NCBI GenBank assembly: GCA_963626805.1
Contig: CAVFXS010000039.1
Location: forward strand, 27,668-91,667
DNA length: 64,000 bases
Direction of reading: 5' to 3'
Source: CAG-632 sp963626805
GTDB lineage: Bacteria; Bacillota; Clostridia; Lachnospirales; Lachnospiraceae
Part shown: piece by piece, positions 36,321-45,803 of the stretch
Position numbering within the stretch: the stretch's first letter is position 1
How the letters are laid out: every line of letters starts with the position of its first letter
Program-made: the position numbers and the translations under genes
The notes under the pieces: model-generated
Told to the model about the DNA's origin: nothing
The model's input: the letters and a program-made list of their open reading frames with translations, nothing else
Databases searched by the model: none

Positions 36321-37033
36321 CAGATCTCCAACTCCTTTACCTGAATCTTCTTCTGCTCCACATTGCTGATGATCTGCCCATCATGAATGCGGATCACACG
36401 GTCAGCCATTCCCGCAATCCCTTCGTTATGTGTGATAATTACGATTGTCGTCTGGTATTTCCGGTTGATCTTCTCAAGAACAGAGAGTACATCTCTGGCA
36501 GAAGAAGAATCCAGAGCTCCGGTCAGCTCATCACACAAAAGCAGGGATGGATTTTTAATCAGGGCTCTGCCGATCGCACATCTTTGCTGCTGTCCTCCCG
36601 AAAGCTCGGCCGGGAAATGACCGGAATGCTTCGCCAGTCCCAGATCCTTTAAAAGCTCCTCCAGCGAAAGCGGACTCTCCGAAATATCCTGTACTACCCG
36701 GATATTTTCCCGTACATTCAGCTCCGCGATCAGATTATAAGACTGGAAGACAACACCGATCTTCTTTCTGCGGTATTCTACCAGCTCCTTCCTGGAAAGC
36801 TTTGTAATATCCACACCGTCAACAATAATGCTCCCCTCGTCCAGACTGTCCAGTCCGCCCAGCATATTCATTAATGTACTTTTTCCGGAACCGGATGGTC
36901 CCAGAATCACACAGATGTCCCCCTTCTGAATATTCAGATTCACATGGTTCAGTGCATAGAGTTCATTTTCCCCGCTCCCATATTTTTTCACTGCGTCCTG
37001 CACCGTTATCATAGGTTCCCTGTCCGTTCCCAT
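36320..37033 (-). CDS. ABC transporter ATP-binding protein, MacB/LolD type
   Basis: 237 residues. Walker A GPSGSGKST, Q-loop VFQSYNLIAELNVRENI, signature LSGGQQQRCAIGRAL, Walker B LLLCDELTGALDS and IITHNEGIAGMADR; the Walker B Asp-Glu is kept, with Leu after it instead of Pro. The ATG at 37033 is 7 bases after AGAGG and is preferred over an ATG seven codons earlier. It works with the FtsX-type permease downstream. Confidence 0.92.
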   Translation of the reverse strand: MGTDREPMITVQDAVKKYGSGENELYALNHVNLNIQKGDICVILGPSGSGKSTLMNMLGGLDSLDEGSIIVDGVDITKLSRKELVEYRRKKIGVVFQSYNLIAELNVRENIRVVQDISESPLSLEELLKDLGLAKHSGHFPAELSGGQQQRCAIGRALIKNPSLLLCDELTGALDSSSARDVLSVLEKINRKYQTTIVIITHNEGIAGMADRVIRIHDGQIISNVEQKKIQVKELEI

Positions 37034-37095
37034 TCTGTTTCCTCTCTTTCTCATTTCTACTGCTCATTGTCCGTACCTGTTACGTCCATGATTTT

Positions 37096-37124
37096 ATATT
37101 AGCTTTAACTAACTAAAATGTCAA
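37096..37124 (-). promoter_or_regulatory. Promoter and TTAG-N6-CTAA operator of the ABC exporter
   Basis: TTGACA (37124-37119), 17-bp spacer, TAATAT (37101-37096). The palindrome TTAG-CTTTAA-CTAA, followed by C, lies at 37099-37112 and overlaps the -10 box and spacer, a position suited to repression. Confidence 0.75.
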
Positions 37125-37160
37125 CAAAAAAGTAAAAAGAAACACACCACGATTAACCGT

Positions 37161-38177
37161 CTAACGGTCGCACTCTTTATCCTTCGGTGTACACAAGCCG
37201 ATCAGGGTTCCGATTCCATATGCCACATGCAGTAAGAAAAACAGCACCGGTAACAGCAGATGACTGACAGAGAACCGCTTTCCCTGCCTGCAGTCCCCAA
37301 TGATCCCGGTGACCGCCATAACTACAGCCAGCAGCCAGTACAGTCCCCACATGGCAATTGCCAGCCACGGAAAATGGAAGAAACACAGCACGGTTGTTAT
37401 CAGAATCCCCAGAATAAATGCAAATGGCACGAAATGATAAATCTCCAGACATTTCGGACAGACCTTCACGGTTCTTCCGATCCAGTAACCATTGCCGTAT
37501 TTCTGTTTCATCATTCCACCGAAGGTATTCCGTACATGCTGGTATGATATAATCTCCGGATCATAGCAGAACCGGTATCCGGCCTGCCGCATCCGGTAAT
37601 GCAGCTCATTATCCTCGGTCCGGCCAAGCTTCTCATTAAAGCCGCCAACCTCATCGAAGATCTCTCTGCGATATGCCGCATGAAACATGGAATCCACATA
37701 CCGTCTTCCCTGTTCCCGCCGATAGGGTGCGATACTGCTGCCAAACATAGAGCTTTCTGCCAGATACAATGTCTCCTTCCATGGGGTCGGATCATCCACC
37801 ACATTGGGTCTCGGACCGCCGGTAATCTTCTCTCCGGTCTCCTGAAGCCGGACATTTTTACTGACAAAATCCGCCGGGATCGATGCATGTGCATCAATCC
37901 GGATCAGAATCTCTTCCTTTGCTGCCTGAATGACAACATTCCATCCTGCCGCCTGCTTCCGCTTCGGATTATCCAGTACCTGAATCCGTTTAAACCCAAG
38001 CTCCGACTGTCTGTCCGCAAATGCCTCCAGCTGCTTTCTGGTATCATCTGTCGAAGCGGAATCCACCAGAAGAAGCTCTATGCTCTCGTGCGGATAATCC
38101 TGCTTTGCCAGATCCTCTAATATTCCGTTTATAACATTACTCTCATTATATGCAACCACTCCTACACTGACTGTCAT
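37161..38177 (-). CDS. Glycosyltransferase family 2 with C-terminal membrane helices
   Basis: 338 residues. The GT-A fold begins VGVVAYNESNVINGIL and shows DSASTDDT, the DXD-like RIDAHA and the acceptor-region EDNELHYRMRQAG. The last about 90 residues hold three to four hydrophobic helices. It probably adds a sugar to a lipid-linked intermediate at the membrane. Last gene of the glycan operon, overlapping the aminotransferase by 4 bases (ATGA). Confidence 0.88.
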   Translation of the reverse strand: MTVSVGVVAYNESNVINGILEDLAKQDYPHESIELLLVDSASTDDTRKQLEAFADRQSELGFKRIQVLDNPKRKQAAGWNVVIQAAKEEILIRIDAHASIPADFVSKNVRLQETGEKITGGPRPNVVDDPTPWKETLYLAESSMFGSSIAPYRREQGRRYVDSMFHAAYRREIFDEVGGFNEKLGRTEDNELHYRMRQAGYRFCYDPEIISYQHVRNTFGGMMKQKYGNGYWIGRTVKVCPKCLEIYHFVPFAFILGILITTVLCFFHFPWLAIAMWGLYWLLAVVMAVTGIIGDCRQGKRFSVSHLLLPVLFFLLHVAYGIGTLIGLCTPKDKECDR

Positions 38178-39391
38178 GATAATTTCTCCATCTCCAGCTC
38201 ACGGTAAGCCTTATGAAACACTTCGATCACATACGCAATCTGCTCATCCGTCAGGCAGGTATGCAGTGGCAGGGATATTTCCTTTGCAAACTGTGCATAG
38301 GCACGCGGATAATCCTCAATCCGAAATCCCAGTGCCTTATAAGCCGTATGCAGCGGTAATGGCTTGTAATGTACATTGGTTGCCACATCCATTTCTGCCA
38401 TCCGGGTAATCAGTGCATTCCGAAACTCCATGCTTTTGCCATCCAGAAAGATCAGACACAGATGTCCGCTGGAGCAATGATCTGCTTCCACATGTGCCAG
38501 TCCGTGTACTGGAAGCTCCTGAAGTCCGGCCTCATATTCCTTAAGGATTTCCTGTCTGCGTTCCAGTAACGATGCATATCGTTTCAGCTGAACCTGTCCG
38601 ATTGCCGCCTGAATATCGGTCATGTTACATTTATAATAAGTGCCGACGATATCATACTCCCAGGCCCCTAATCTCGTCTTTGCCAGAGCATCCTTGGACT
38701 GTCCGTGCAGGGACAGGAGCATGTACTGATGATAGAGCTCCTCAGAATCCATTCCATCCATCTCCCGCCAGGTAACAGCTCCGCCTTCTGCAGTTGTCAG
38801 ATTCTTTACTGCATGAAAGGAGAAGGATGAAAAATCTGCAATACTTCCGCTTCGTTTGCCATGCCACATTGCACCAAACGAATGCGATGCATCTGCCAGC
38901 ACGATCACCCTGCCATAAAGCTTCTGTAACTCATTGGACGGATGGAACAGTGCCTTCTTCCGCTCCACAATCTCATATATCCGGTCATAATCACAGACAA
39001 TTCCTGCCAAATCGACCGGTATGATCACCTTTGTCTTCTCTGTAATCGCTGCTTCCAGCTGATCATAATCCATTTCCAGTGAGTCTTCCTGTATATCGAC
39101 CAGCTTCAGCTGTGCACCTACATGGCAGACAACACTGGCGGACGCCGTATATGTGTAAGCACTGGTAATAACCTCATCGCCAGGGCCCACGCCCAGCAGC
39201 CGTAATGTCATCTCCATGCAGGAGGTCGATGAGTTTAAACACACCGCATGTCCGGTTCCGCAATACTGTGCGATCTGCTTCTCAAACTCCTTGGTCCTCG
39301 GTCCGGTCGTGATCCAGCCGGAACGCATAGCCTCCGCAACTGCTTCAATCTCTTCTTCCGTAATATCCGGTGGTGAAAATGGTACTTTCAT
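38174..39391 (-). CDS. DegT/DnrJ/EryC1/StrS sugar aminotransferase
   Basis: 405 residues, a PLP enzyme that aminates 4-keto-6-deoxy sugars. It shows SSTSCMEMTLRLLGVGPGDEVI, DASHSFGA and the Schiff-base lysine in SFHAVKNLTTAEGGA. The start ATG at 39391 follows GGGAG at about 10 bases; an upstream ATG at 39412 is possible. Its neighbours, a 4,6-dehydratase and a phosphoglycosyl transferase, suggest a di-N-acetylbacillosamine-like sugar route, but an acetyltransferase is not seen here. Confidence 0.9.
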   Translation of the reverse strand: MKVPFSPPDITEEEIEAVAEAMRSGWITTGPRTKEFEKQIAQYCGTGHAVCLNSSTSCMEMTLRLLGVGPGDEVITSAYTYTASASVVCHVGAQLKLVDIQEDSLEMDYDQLEAAITEKTKVIIPVDLAGIVCDYDRIYEIVERKKALFHPSNELQKLYGRVIVLADASHSFGAMWHGKRSGSIADFSSFSFHAVKNLTTAEGGAVTWREMDGMDSEELYHQYMLLSLHGQSKDALAKTRLGAWEYDIVGTYYKCNMTDIQAAIGQVQLKRYASLLERRQEILKEYEAGLQELPVHGLAHVEADHCSSGHLCLIFLDGKSMEFRNALITRMAEMDVATNVHYKPLPLHTAYKALGFRIEDYPRAYAQFAKEISLPLHTCLTDEQIAYVIEVFHKAYRELEMEKLS

Positions 39392-39469
39392 CTTCCAGTC
39401 TCTCCCTTCCATAGCATCCTGCTTTATATTCTGTCTCTGTAAGTCTCTTTATTCTTCACATAATAGCTA

Positions 39470-40153
39470 CTATTTCAATACTGCGATCACAGTCTCGACC
39501 ATGATCACAAAATCCCGCAGCACCTGAAACCGCTCAATGTAACGAAGATTGTATTTCATCTTCTCCGGTAATACCTCTTCTACATAAACCCGGTCAACAT
39601 CCTCGGCGCCCTCTAACAACCGGTCTTCATCCTTATACTCGATACTTGCCTCTGAAGTGATCCCGGCCGGTAACAGAAGGGTCGCCCACATTTCCGGTGT
39701 ATACCGCTCCACATAATGCGGCACCTCCGGTCTCGTCCCCACAAAGCTCATATCGCCTGCCAGCACATTGAACAGCTGTGGGAGTTCGTCCAGCCTCAGC
39801 TTCCGTAAGAATCTGCCGGATCTGGTGATCCGCGGATCCTGTCCGACCGTTACCTGTGTTCCCAGCTTCTCCGCATCTACTACCATGGTCCGGAACTTGA
39901 AGATCCGAAACTCCTTACCTGCCGTAGTGATCCGTACCTGGCAGAACATCACCGGTCCCCTGGAATCACACTTGATCCAGATTACGATAAACAGCATCAG
40001 GGGTGACAGTAATACGATCAGTATCAGAGAAAGTAGAATATCAAACAGCCGCTTAAGGAATAAACTAAGCGGCTTTTTCTTTAATATTCTATAATATTCT
40101 GCAACCTCCGGAGTACGCATGACGTCCGGAAGTTTTTCCCATTGTTTCAGCAT
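39470..40153 (-). CDS. Undecaprenyl-phosphate phosphoglycosyl transferase (PglC/WcaJ-type core)
   Basis: 227 residues. One hydrophobic hairpin helix (about 35-60, FLKRLFDILLSLILIVLLSP) and the phospho-sugar transferase core (EFRIFKFRTMVVDAEKLG, RLDELPQLFNVLAGDMSFVGTRPE). It attaches the first sugar-phosphate to undecaprenyl phosphate. The ATG at 40153 is about 10 bases after AAAAGGAG; an ATG three codons earlier abuts that site. It lies five bases after the dehydratase stop. Confidence 0.9.
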   Translation of the reverse strand: MLKQWEKLPDVMRTPEVAEYYRILKKKPLSLFLKRLFDILLSLILIVLLSPLMLFIVIWIKCDSRGPVMFCQVRITTAGKEFRIFKFRTMVVDAEKLGTQVTVGQDPRITRSGRFLRKLRLDELPQLFNVLAGDMSFVGTRPEVPHYVERYTPEMWATLLLPAGITSEASIEYKDEDRLLEGAEDVDRVYVEEVLPEKMKYNLRYIERFQVLRDFVIMVETVIAVLK

Positions 40154-40158
40154 ACGGA

Positions 40159-42042
40159 TCATTCTCCTTTTGGATTATAGGTCGGCACGATCTGCTTGAT
40201 CAGCATCCGGATATCCTCTTCTTCCTTATCCGTTGCACGCTTCAGTGCCTCTAACTCCTTTTCAAACCGTTCTTCATCAATCTCGATCGGTCTTCCGATA
40301 TGAATCATCTTATTCTGTGTATCCTTTAAGCCTTCCTCATCCATCAAAAGCTCCTCATACAGCTTCTCACCCGGACGAAGTCCCGTAAATACGATCGGAA
40401 TATCATCATATGGAGTATACCCGGATAAACGGATTAAATTCTCCGCCAGATCCAGAATCTTCACCGGCTCTCCCATATCCAGAACAAAAATCTCTCCGCC
40501 CTTGGCATACAGTCCGGCCTCGATAACCAGAGAAACAGCCTCCGGAATCGTCATAAAGTACCGGATAATATCCGGATGCGTTACAGTGACCGGTCCTCCA
40601 TGTGCGATCTGCTTCTTAAATAACGGAATAACACTGCCGTTGCTTCCCAGAACGTTTCCAAACCGAACCGCTACAAACTCTGTCTTGGAACGGGTGTTAT
40701 ACATCTGAACGATCATCTCACACATACGCTTGGAGGCACCCATGATATTAGTCGGATTTACAGCCTTATCCGTAGAGATCAGGACAAACCGCTGCGTGCC
40801 ATACTTGTCCGCAGCCTTTACAGTCTTCAGGGTACCGAATACATTATTCTTAATCGCCTCATTCGGACTGTCCTCCATCAGCGGCACATGCTTATGGGCT
40901 GCTGCATGATATACAATGTCCGGATGATATTTTTCAAAAATATAATTCACACGGCTGGTATTCCGCACGGAACCAATCAGAACCTCCAGATTCAGTCTCG
41001 GATATTTCCGCTCCAGCTCCTGCTTGATATCGTAGGCATTATTCTCATAAATATCCAGAATGATCAGCTGCTTCGGAATATGTCTGGCGATCTGACGGCA
41101 TAACTCACTACCGATGGAACCGCCACCACCGGTTACCAGAACGACCTTACCACGGACATACTCCGCAATGGAATCTACATTGACGGTAATCGGCTCCCGA
41201 CCCAGCAGATCCTCAACCTCTACATGCCGCAGATTGCTGATACCGACCTCTCCGTTTACCAGCTGGTACATACCCGGAAGGATCTTCAGCTCACAGTCGG
41301 ATTCCTTACAGATATTTGTGATTTCCTTGATATTTTTCTTGGATGCGGAAGGCAGTGCAATGATGATCTCATCAATCTCATACTTTCTCGCATTATGAAG
41401 AATGGTATCCCGGTTACCGACAACCTTGATGCCCTGTACATACTTACCGATCTTCGCCGGATCATCATCGATCAGACACTTCACCTGACCATTAATGTAG
41501 CTGCTGTTCGTGATCTCCTTGATCAGCATATTACAGGACTCACCGGCACCAATGATCATGATCCGGTTGCCGGTCTTATGCGTCAGCCGGTTATTCTTGA
41601 CCATTCGCAGGAACCGGTAAGCAAATCTGGATGCCAGTATCAGGAACATAAATACGATCACATATATGAAATAATAGCTTCTGAACATTGGCATGCCGAG
41701 CAGATTATATCCGACAAACTGTGCCACGGTCGATACTGCACTCGCCATTAATACATTGCCTGCCTCTAACGGTCCTGCATACTGCCACATACTGCTGTAC
41801 AGCTTAAATGCAATAAAAATAAGCAATGTACAGACAATATTGATTGGCAGATACTTCCACATCATTTGAATATACTGTAACTCAACAGCCGCATAGTTTA
41901 AATTAAACCGTAGCAGGATCGTCAATGCTCCCGCTGCAAAAATAGCGACCACATCATATAAGATCAAAAGAACTCGTCGAAAAAATAACTGCTGGTCAAA
42001 CGGTTCCTTCTTCTTTTTCTGAATAAATCCTTTTAAACTCAT
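40159..42042 (-). CDS. NDP-sugar 4,6-dehydratase, CapD/PglF/FlaA1 type
   Basis: 627 residues. Four N-terminal membrane helices (about 20-140), a first Rossmann-like domain (IMIIGAGESCNML), then the catalytic short-chain dehydrogenase domain with VLVTGGGGSIGSELC, HAAAHKHVPLME and STDKAVNPTNIMGASKR. It should convert UDP-GlcNAc to the 4-keto-6-deoxy sugar. It begins 27 bp after glmM ends, so GlmM may feed this operon with precursor. Confidence 0.92.
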   Translation of the reverse strand: MSLKGFIQKKKKEPFDQQLFFRRVLLILYDVVAIFAAGALTILLRFNLNYAAVELQYIQMMWKYLPINIVCTLLIFIAFKLYSSMWQYAGPLEAGNVLMASAVSTVAQFVGYNLLGMPMFRSYYFIYVIVFMFLILASRFAYRFLRMVKNNRLTHKTGNRIMIIGAGESCNMLIKEITNSSYINGQVKCLIDDDPAKIGKYVQGIKVVGNRDTILHNARKYEIDEIIIALPSASKKNIKEITNICKESDCELKILPGMYQLVNGEVGISNLRHVEVEDLLGREPITVNVDSIAEYVRGKVVLVTGGGGSIGSELCRQIARHIPKQLIILDIYENNAYDIKQELERKYPRLNLEVLIGSVRNTSRVNYIFEKYHPDIVYHAAAHKHVPLMEDSPNEAIKNNVFGTLKTVKAADKYGTQRFVLISTDKAVNPTNIMGASKRMCEMIVQMYNTRSKTEFVAVRFGNVLGSNGSVIPLFKKQIAHGGPVTVTHPDIIRYFMTIPEAVSLVIEAGLYAKGGEIFVLDMGEPVKILDLAENLIRLSGYTPYDDIPIVFTGLRPGEKLYEELLMDEEGLKDTQNKMIHIGRPIEIDEERFEKELEALKRATDKEEEDIRMLIKQIVPTYNPKGE

Positions 42043-42069
42043 TTCTTCTCCTAACAGGCCGGACCCTTA

Positions 42070-43425
42070 TTACCGAATACTATGTCCCTTCGCCTTAAGC
42101 AGATCTACCACCTGATATGCGTACTGATTGCACAGCTCATCTGTCCTGGCTTCCACCATGACCCGGATTACCGGCTCTGTTCCGCTTTCCCGGATCAGGA
42201 TCCGTCCTTCATCCCCTAATTCCTGCTCAATCTTCTCTACCAGTGCGCAGACATCTTTATCTGCTCTTGCCTCCGGCTTACTCTTAACCTTTACATTAAC
42301 AAGTAATTGTGGATAAATTGTTAAATCATGGAATAAATCTGAAATTTTCTGCTTGCTCTCCAGCATAACCTCCATGATCTTTAAGGATGTCAGCACACCG
42401 TCACCGGTTGTCGCAAATTTGCTGAAGATAATATGTCCGGACTGCTCTCCGCCCAGAGAATATCCATTCTCGATCATGTTCTCATATACATATTTATCTC
42501 CAACTGCGGTCTTTTCATACCGGATGCCACAGCGGTCAAATGCCTTATAAAGTCCGAGATTGGACATAACCGTGGTTACGACGGTATCATGATTCAGTTC
42601 TCCACGCTCTTTTAAGTATTTACCACAGATATAAAGGATCTTATCACCATCGATGATTTCACCCTTATCATCCACAGCCATACAACGGTCTGCATCCCCG
42701 TCATAGGCAAAGCCGATATCCAGACCCTTTTCCCGTACAAACTGCTGCAATACCTCAATATGCGTGGAACCACAGTGGTCATTGATATTCGTACCATCCG
42801 GCTCCGCATTAATGACGTATACCTTGGCGCCCAATGCCTCAAACACATACCGGGCTACCGTCGAAGATGCACCATTGGCACAGTCCAGACCGACCCGGAC
42901 ATTCTTAAAGGAACGGGTAGCCAGTGTCATCAGGTAACCGATATATCGGTTCCGTCCGCTCGAATAGTCTGTTGTCCGTCCGATATTCTCTCTGGTTGTC
43001 AGCGGGATTTCATCGGTCAGTCCATCAATATATGCCTCGATCTGATTCTCAACCGACGCATCCATTTTGGAGCCATTGCCGCTGATGATCTTAATACCAT
43101 TGTCATAGAATGGGTTATGACTTGCCGAGATCATAATCCCGCAGTCAAACTCATCCACACGTGTAATATAGGACACACTTGGTGTCGGAGTCACATGCAT
43201 CAGACACACATCCGCACCACTCGCCGTCAGTCCGGCAACCAGTGCATACTCAAACATATAGCTGGAACGGCGGGTATCCTTACCGATCACCACTCTGGCT
43301 CTTCCGTTCTTCGTTCTCTCACCGAAATAATATCCGAGAAACCGTCCTACCTTATATGCATGTTCTACTGTTAGATCTATATTGGCTTCTCCACGAAAGC
43401 CATCTGTTCCAAAGTACTTTCCCAT
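42070..43425 (-). CDS. glmM: Phosphoglucosamine mutase
   Basis: Interconverts glucosamine-6-phosphate and glucosamine-1-phosphate for UDP-GlcNAc. About 451 residues. The phosphoserine loop GIMISASHNPFYDNGIK, metal loop AYDGDADRC and phosphate-binding RESGTEPVIRVMVE are intact. The ATG at 43425 (MGKYFGTDGFRGEAN) follows AAAGGA; an in-frame start at 43443 is less likely. First gene of the glycan operon. Confidence 0.95.
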   Translation of the reverse strand: MGKYFGTDGFRGEANIDLTVEHAYKVGRFLGYYFGERTKNGRARVVIGKDTRRSSYMFEYALVAGLTASGADVCLMHVTPTPSVSYITRVDEFDCGIMISASHNPFYDNGIKIISGNGSKMDASVENQIEAYIDGLTDEIPLTTRENIGRTTDYSSGRNRYIGYLMTLATRSFKNVRVGLDCANGASSTVARYVFEALGAKVYVINAEPDGTNINDHCGSTHIEVLQQFVREKGLDIGFAYDGDADRCMAVDDKGEIIDGDKILYICGKYLKERGELNHDTVVTTVMSNLGLYKAFDRCGIRYEKTAVGDKYVYENMIENGYSLGGEQSGHIIFSKFATTGDGVLTSLKIMEVMLESKQKISDLFHDLTIYPQLLVNVKVKSKPEARADKDVCALVEKIEQELGDEGRILIRESGTEPVIRVMVEARTDELCNQYAYQVVDLLKAKGHSIR

Positions 43426-43469
43426 TTCGTCAATCCTTTCCATGCCATTCTGTTATGGCATATCATCTT

Positions 43470-43498
43470 ATTATAGGATATTTTATCCAAGATGGCAA
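43470..43498 (-). promoter_or_regulatory. Promoter of glmM and the glycan operon
   Basis: TTGCCA (43498-43493), 17-bp spacer, TATAAT (43475-43470) on the minus strand. A palindrome GGATA-TTT-TATCC fills part of the spacer. Just after the start, ATGCCAT-AACAGA-ATGGCAT (43461-43442) can form a hairpin next to the ribosome site. Confidence 0.7.
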
Positions 43499-43573
43499 GT
43501 TGTGTTCATAATTGGGCACCTTTTCTTCATAATTTATTTATTTTTCTTTCAAAGCAATTTTAGATTATCCGTA

Positions 43574-43602
43574 TTGTGAAATAATATCAAATAGTCTATA
43601 CT
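43574..43602 (+). promoter_or_regulatory. Promoter of the lipid kinase gene
   Basis: TTGTGA (43574-43579), 17-bp spacer, TATACT (43597-43602). Transcription should begin near 43609, about 23 bases before the ATG. Confidence 0.75.
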
Positions 43603-43631
43603 GATGATACATATTTACAGGAGGGATTTCT

Positions 43632-44522
43632 ATGAAAAAAAATATGTTGTTCGTCATGAATCCGACGGCCGGCAAGACACATATCAAGGGCGAATTGTTT
43701 GAAGTTATCAATGCTTTTTCAGATGCCGGCTACCGGGTAACCGTATACCCGACCAGACAGCCGTTTGACGGTCGGAATATCGTTATATCCGAGGGTGCTG
43801 ATTATGACCTGATCGTATGTGCCGGAGGCGACGGCACCTTAGATGATGTTGTCAGCGGATTTATGCTCAGCAAATGTGATATTCCATTGGGATACATTCC
43901 AGCAGGTTCTACCAATGATTTTGCACGAAGTCTGGGTATTCCGTTAGATCCTATGGCTGCTGTTACCAATATTATCAGCGGGCATCCGTTTCCGATCGAT
44001 ATCGGCTGCTTTAACGGATCTGATTACTTCGTTTATATTGCTGCTTTTGGTGCTTTTACCGAGGTATCCTACTCCACCAACCAGCAGGTTAAAAACGTAT
44101 TCGGTCATGCGGCCTATATCATGAACAGTATCCGCAGTCTGAATAATGTCACTACCTATCAAGCAACTGTACGCTATGATGATCAGGAAATAACCGATAC
44201 CTTTATATATGCCATGATCACCAACTCTCTTTCTGTCGGCGGCATGCGGAATGTTGTTGTTTCCGATGGCATTGAATTCGATGATGGTATGTTTGAGTGT
44301 CTGCTGATCAAGGCTCCGACCAATCCGATCGAGCTGCAGGCAATCATCAATTCCCTGCTCATCAGCGAGGTAAATGAAAAGTACATGTACTGCTTCAAGG
44401 CATCTAAGGTCGAGATCACCTCTGACGAGGAGATTCCATGGGTACGGGATGGTGAGTTTGGCGGTAATCATAATAAGGTTGTCATCGAAAATAAGCAAAA
44501 AGCATTAAAGATCATCCGTTAA
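43632..44522 (+). CDS. Diacylglycerol kinase-family lipid kinase (DgkB/YegS-like)
   Basis: 296 residues. It shows the nucleotide-binding motifs FVMNPTAGK, VCAGGDGTLDDVVSG and GYIPAGSTNDFARSL, and a C-terminal beta domain with EIPWVRDGEFGG. It likely phosphorylates diacylglycerol or a related lipid. The ATG follows AGGAGGGATTTCT. Its last 11 bases overlap the end of the convergent queC gene, so no terminator room is left between them. Confidence 0.88.
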   Translation: MKKNMLFVMNPTAGKTHIKGELFEVINAFSDAGYRVTVYPTRQPFDGRNIVISEGADYDLIVCAGGDGTLDDVVSGFMLSKCDIPLGYIPAGSTNDFARSLGIPLDPMAAVTNIISGHPFPIDIGCFNGSDYFVYIAAFGAFTEVSYSTNQQVKNVFGHAAYIMNSIRSLNNVTTYQATVRYDDQEITDTFIYAMITNSLSVGGMRNVVVSDGIEFDDGMFECLLIKAPTNPIELQAIINSLLISEVNEKYMYCFKASKVEITSDEEIPWVRDGEFGGNHNKVVIENKQKALKIIR

Positions 44523-45186
44523 GCCTATGCTCCATATACAGATCGTATCCCTTTTTCCGCAGCTTGCAGGATGGACAGTTCCCGCAGCCATCCCCGATAA
44601 TTCCGTTATAGCAGGTCAGGGTCTTATCATGGATCACATCCAGTACGCCAAGCTCATCTGCCAGTGCCCAGGTCTCTTCCTTGTCGATCCACATAAGCGG
44701 AGTCTGAATATCAAACTCATAATCCATGGCAAGATTCAGGGTTGTATTTAAGGATTTGATAAAGATATCCCGGCAATCCGGATATCCGCTGAAATCACTC
44801 TGGGATACACCGGTGATCAGGTCTGTGATCCCTCTCTGCTTGGCAAAGATTGCAGCATAGGTCAGGAATACCATGTTTCTTCCGTCTACAAAGCTGTTCG
44901 GTGTTCCGCTTTCCGGTGCATCTGTATCTACCTTGATGTCTGAACGTGTCAGAGAGTTCGGAGCCAGCTGGTTCAACAGACTCATATCAAAAATATGATG
45001 CTCGACTCCGTATTCCTGTGCAATTGCCTTTGCACACTCCAGCTCCTTCTTATGCTTCTGACCGTAATCAAATGAAATCGCAATCACTTCCTCATATCTT
45101 GCTTTTGCCCAGAACAGACAGGTTGTACTGTCCTGTCCGCCACTGAAAATCACAACTGCCTGCTTCTTGTTTTTTAAGTTTTGCAT
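44512..45186 (-). CDS. queC: 7-cyano-7-deazaguanine (preQ0) synthase
   Basis: 224 residues. The PP-loop ATP site FSGGQDSTTC and the zinc cysteines GCGNCPSCKLRKKGY are present, with SFDYGQKH and TGVSQSDFSGYPDCR. It turns carboxy-deazaguanine into preQ0 using ammonia and ATP. Last gene of the queD-queE-folE-queC operon. Confidence 0.96.
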   Translation of the reverse strand: MQNLKNKKQAVVIFSGGQDSTTCLFWAKARYEEVIAISFDYGQKHKKELECAKAIAQEYGVEHHIFDMSLLNQLAPNSLTRSDIKVDTDAPESGTPNSFVDGRNMVFLTYAAIFAKQRGITDLITGVSQSDFSGYPDCRDIFIKSLNTTLNLAMDYEFDIQTPLMWIDKEETWALADELGVLDVIHDKTLTCYNGIIGDGCGNCPSCKLRKKGYDLYMEHRLNG

Positions 45187-45207
45187 ATTCTTATCCTCCT
45201 TTATCGT

Positions 45208-45792
45208 TTACGCTCCCTGATTTAACATACAGAAAAACCGGTTCTGGAGCTCTGTTTCCTTCTCAAATCTTCCGCGGAATGTCGTTGTTACGGTTTTTGC
45301 CGAAGGCTTCCTGATTCCTCTGGCGGTCATGCAGCTGTGATTTGCCGAAATCAGAACCGCCACATCCTTGGAATCGGTTGCCAGCTGAATGATCTCTGCA
45401 ATATCCGTTCCGATCCGTTCCTGAAGCTGTAACCGCTTAGCTGCCATATCTGCAATTCTTGCGATCTTACTGAGCCCGATCACCCGCTCCTTCGGCAGAT
45501 ATGCAACACTGACCTTCATATCATACATCAGTGCCATATGATGCTCGCAGTAGCTGAATACCTCGATATCCTTTACCACTACCATATCCTCATGCTCGGT
45601 CGGCACGCGGAATGTCTTGCCATACATGTCTGCCAGCTCCTGATTGGTATAATTCATCCCGGCAAATACTTCCTCATACATTCTGGCAACCCGCTGCGGT
45701 GTTTCCATCAGACCCTCGCGATCCGGATCCTCCCCCAGTGCTGTCAATATGCCTCGAATGTGTTCCTCGATTGCCTTTGTATCAATTGCCAT
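45208..45792 (-). CDS. folE: GTP cyclohydrolase I
   Basis: 194 residues. Zinc and active-site motifs EVFSYCEHHMALM, GLSKIARIADMAAKRLQ and ANHSCMTARGI are intact. It opens GTP to dihydroneopterin triphosphate, the shared precursor of folate and queuosine. Its place among queD, queE and queC suggests that it feeds deazapurine synthesis here. Confidence 0.95.
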   Translation of the reverse strand: MAIDTKAIEEHIRGILTALGEDPDREGLMETPQRVARMYEEVFAGMNYTNQELADMYGKTFRVPTEHEDMVVVKDIEVFSYCEHHMALMYDMKVSVAYLPKERVIGLSKIARIADMAAKRLQLQERIGTDIAEIIQLATDSKDVAVLISANHSCMTARGIRKPSAKTVTTTFRGRFEKETELQNRFFCMLNQGA

Positions 45793-45803
45793 TTCTATTC
45801 CTC

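Noticed and set aside
34104..37033. Bacteriocin or antibiotic-resistance island at the ABC exporter
   Set aside because: No precursor peptide, two-component system or immunity gene is next to it; only the exporter pair is supported.
37128..37160. Terminator after the GT2 gene
   Set aside because: Only a five-base stem (ACCGT with ACGGT) is found, with the U-rich run some 15 bases away; too weak to call.
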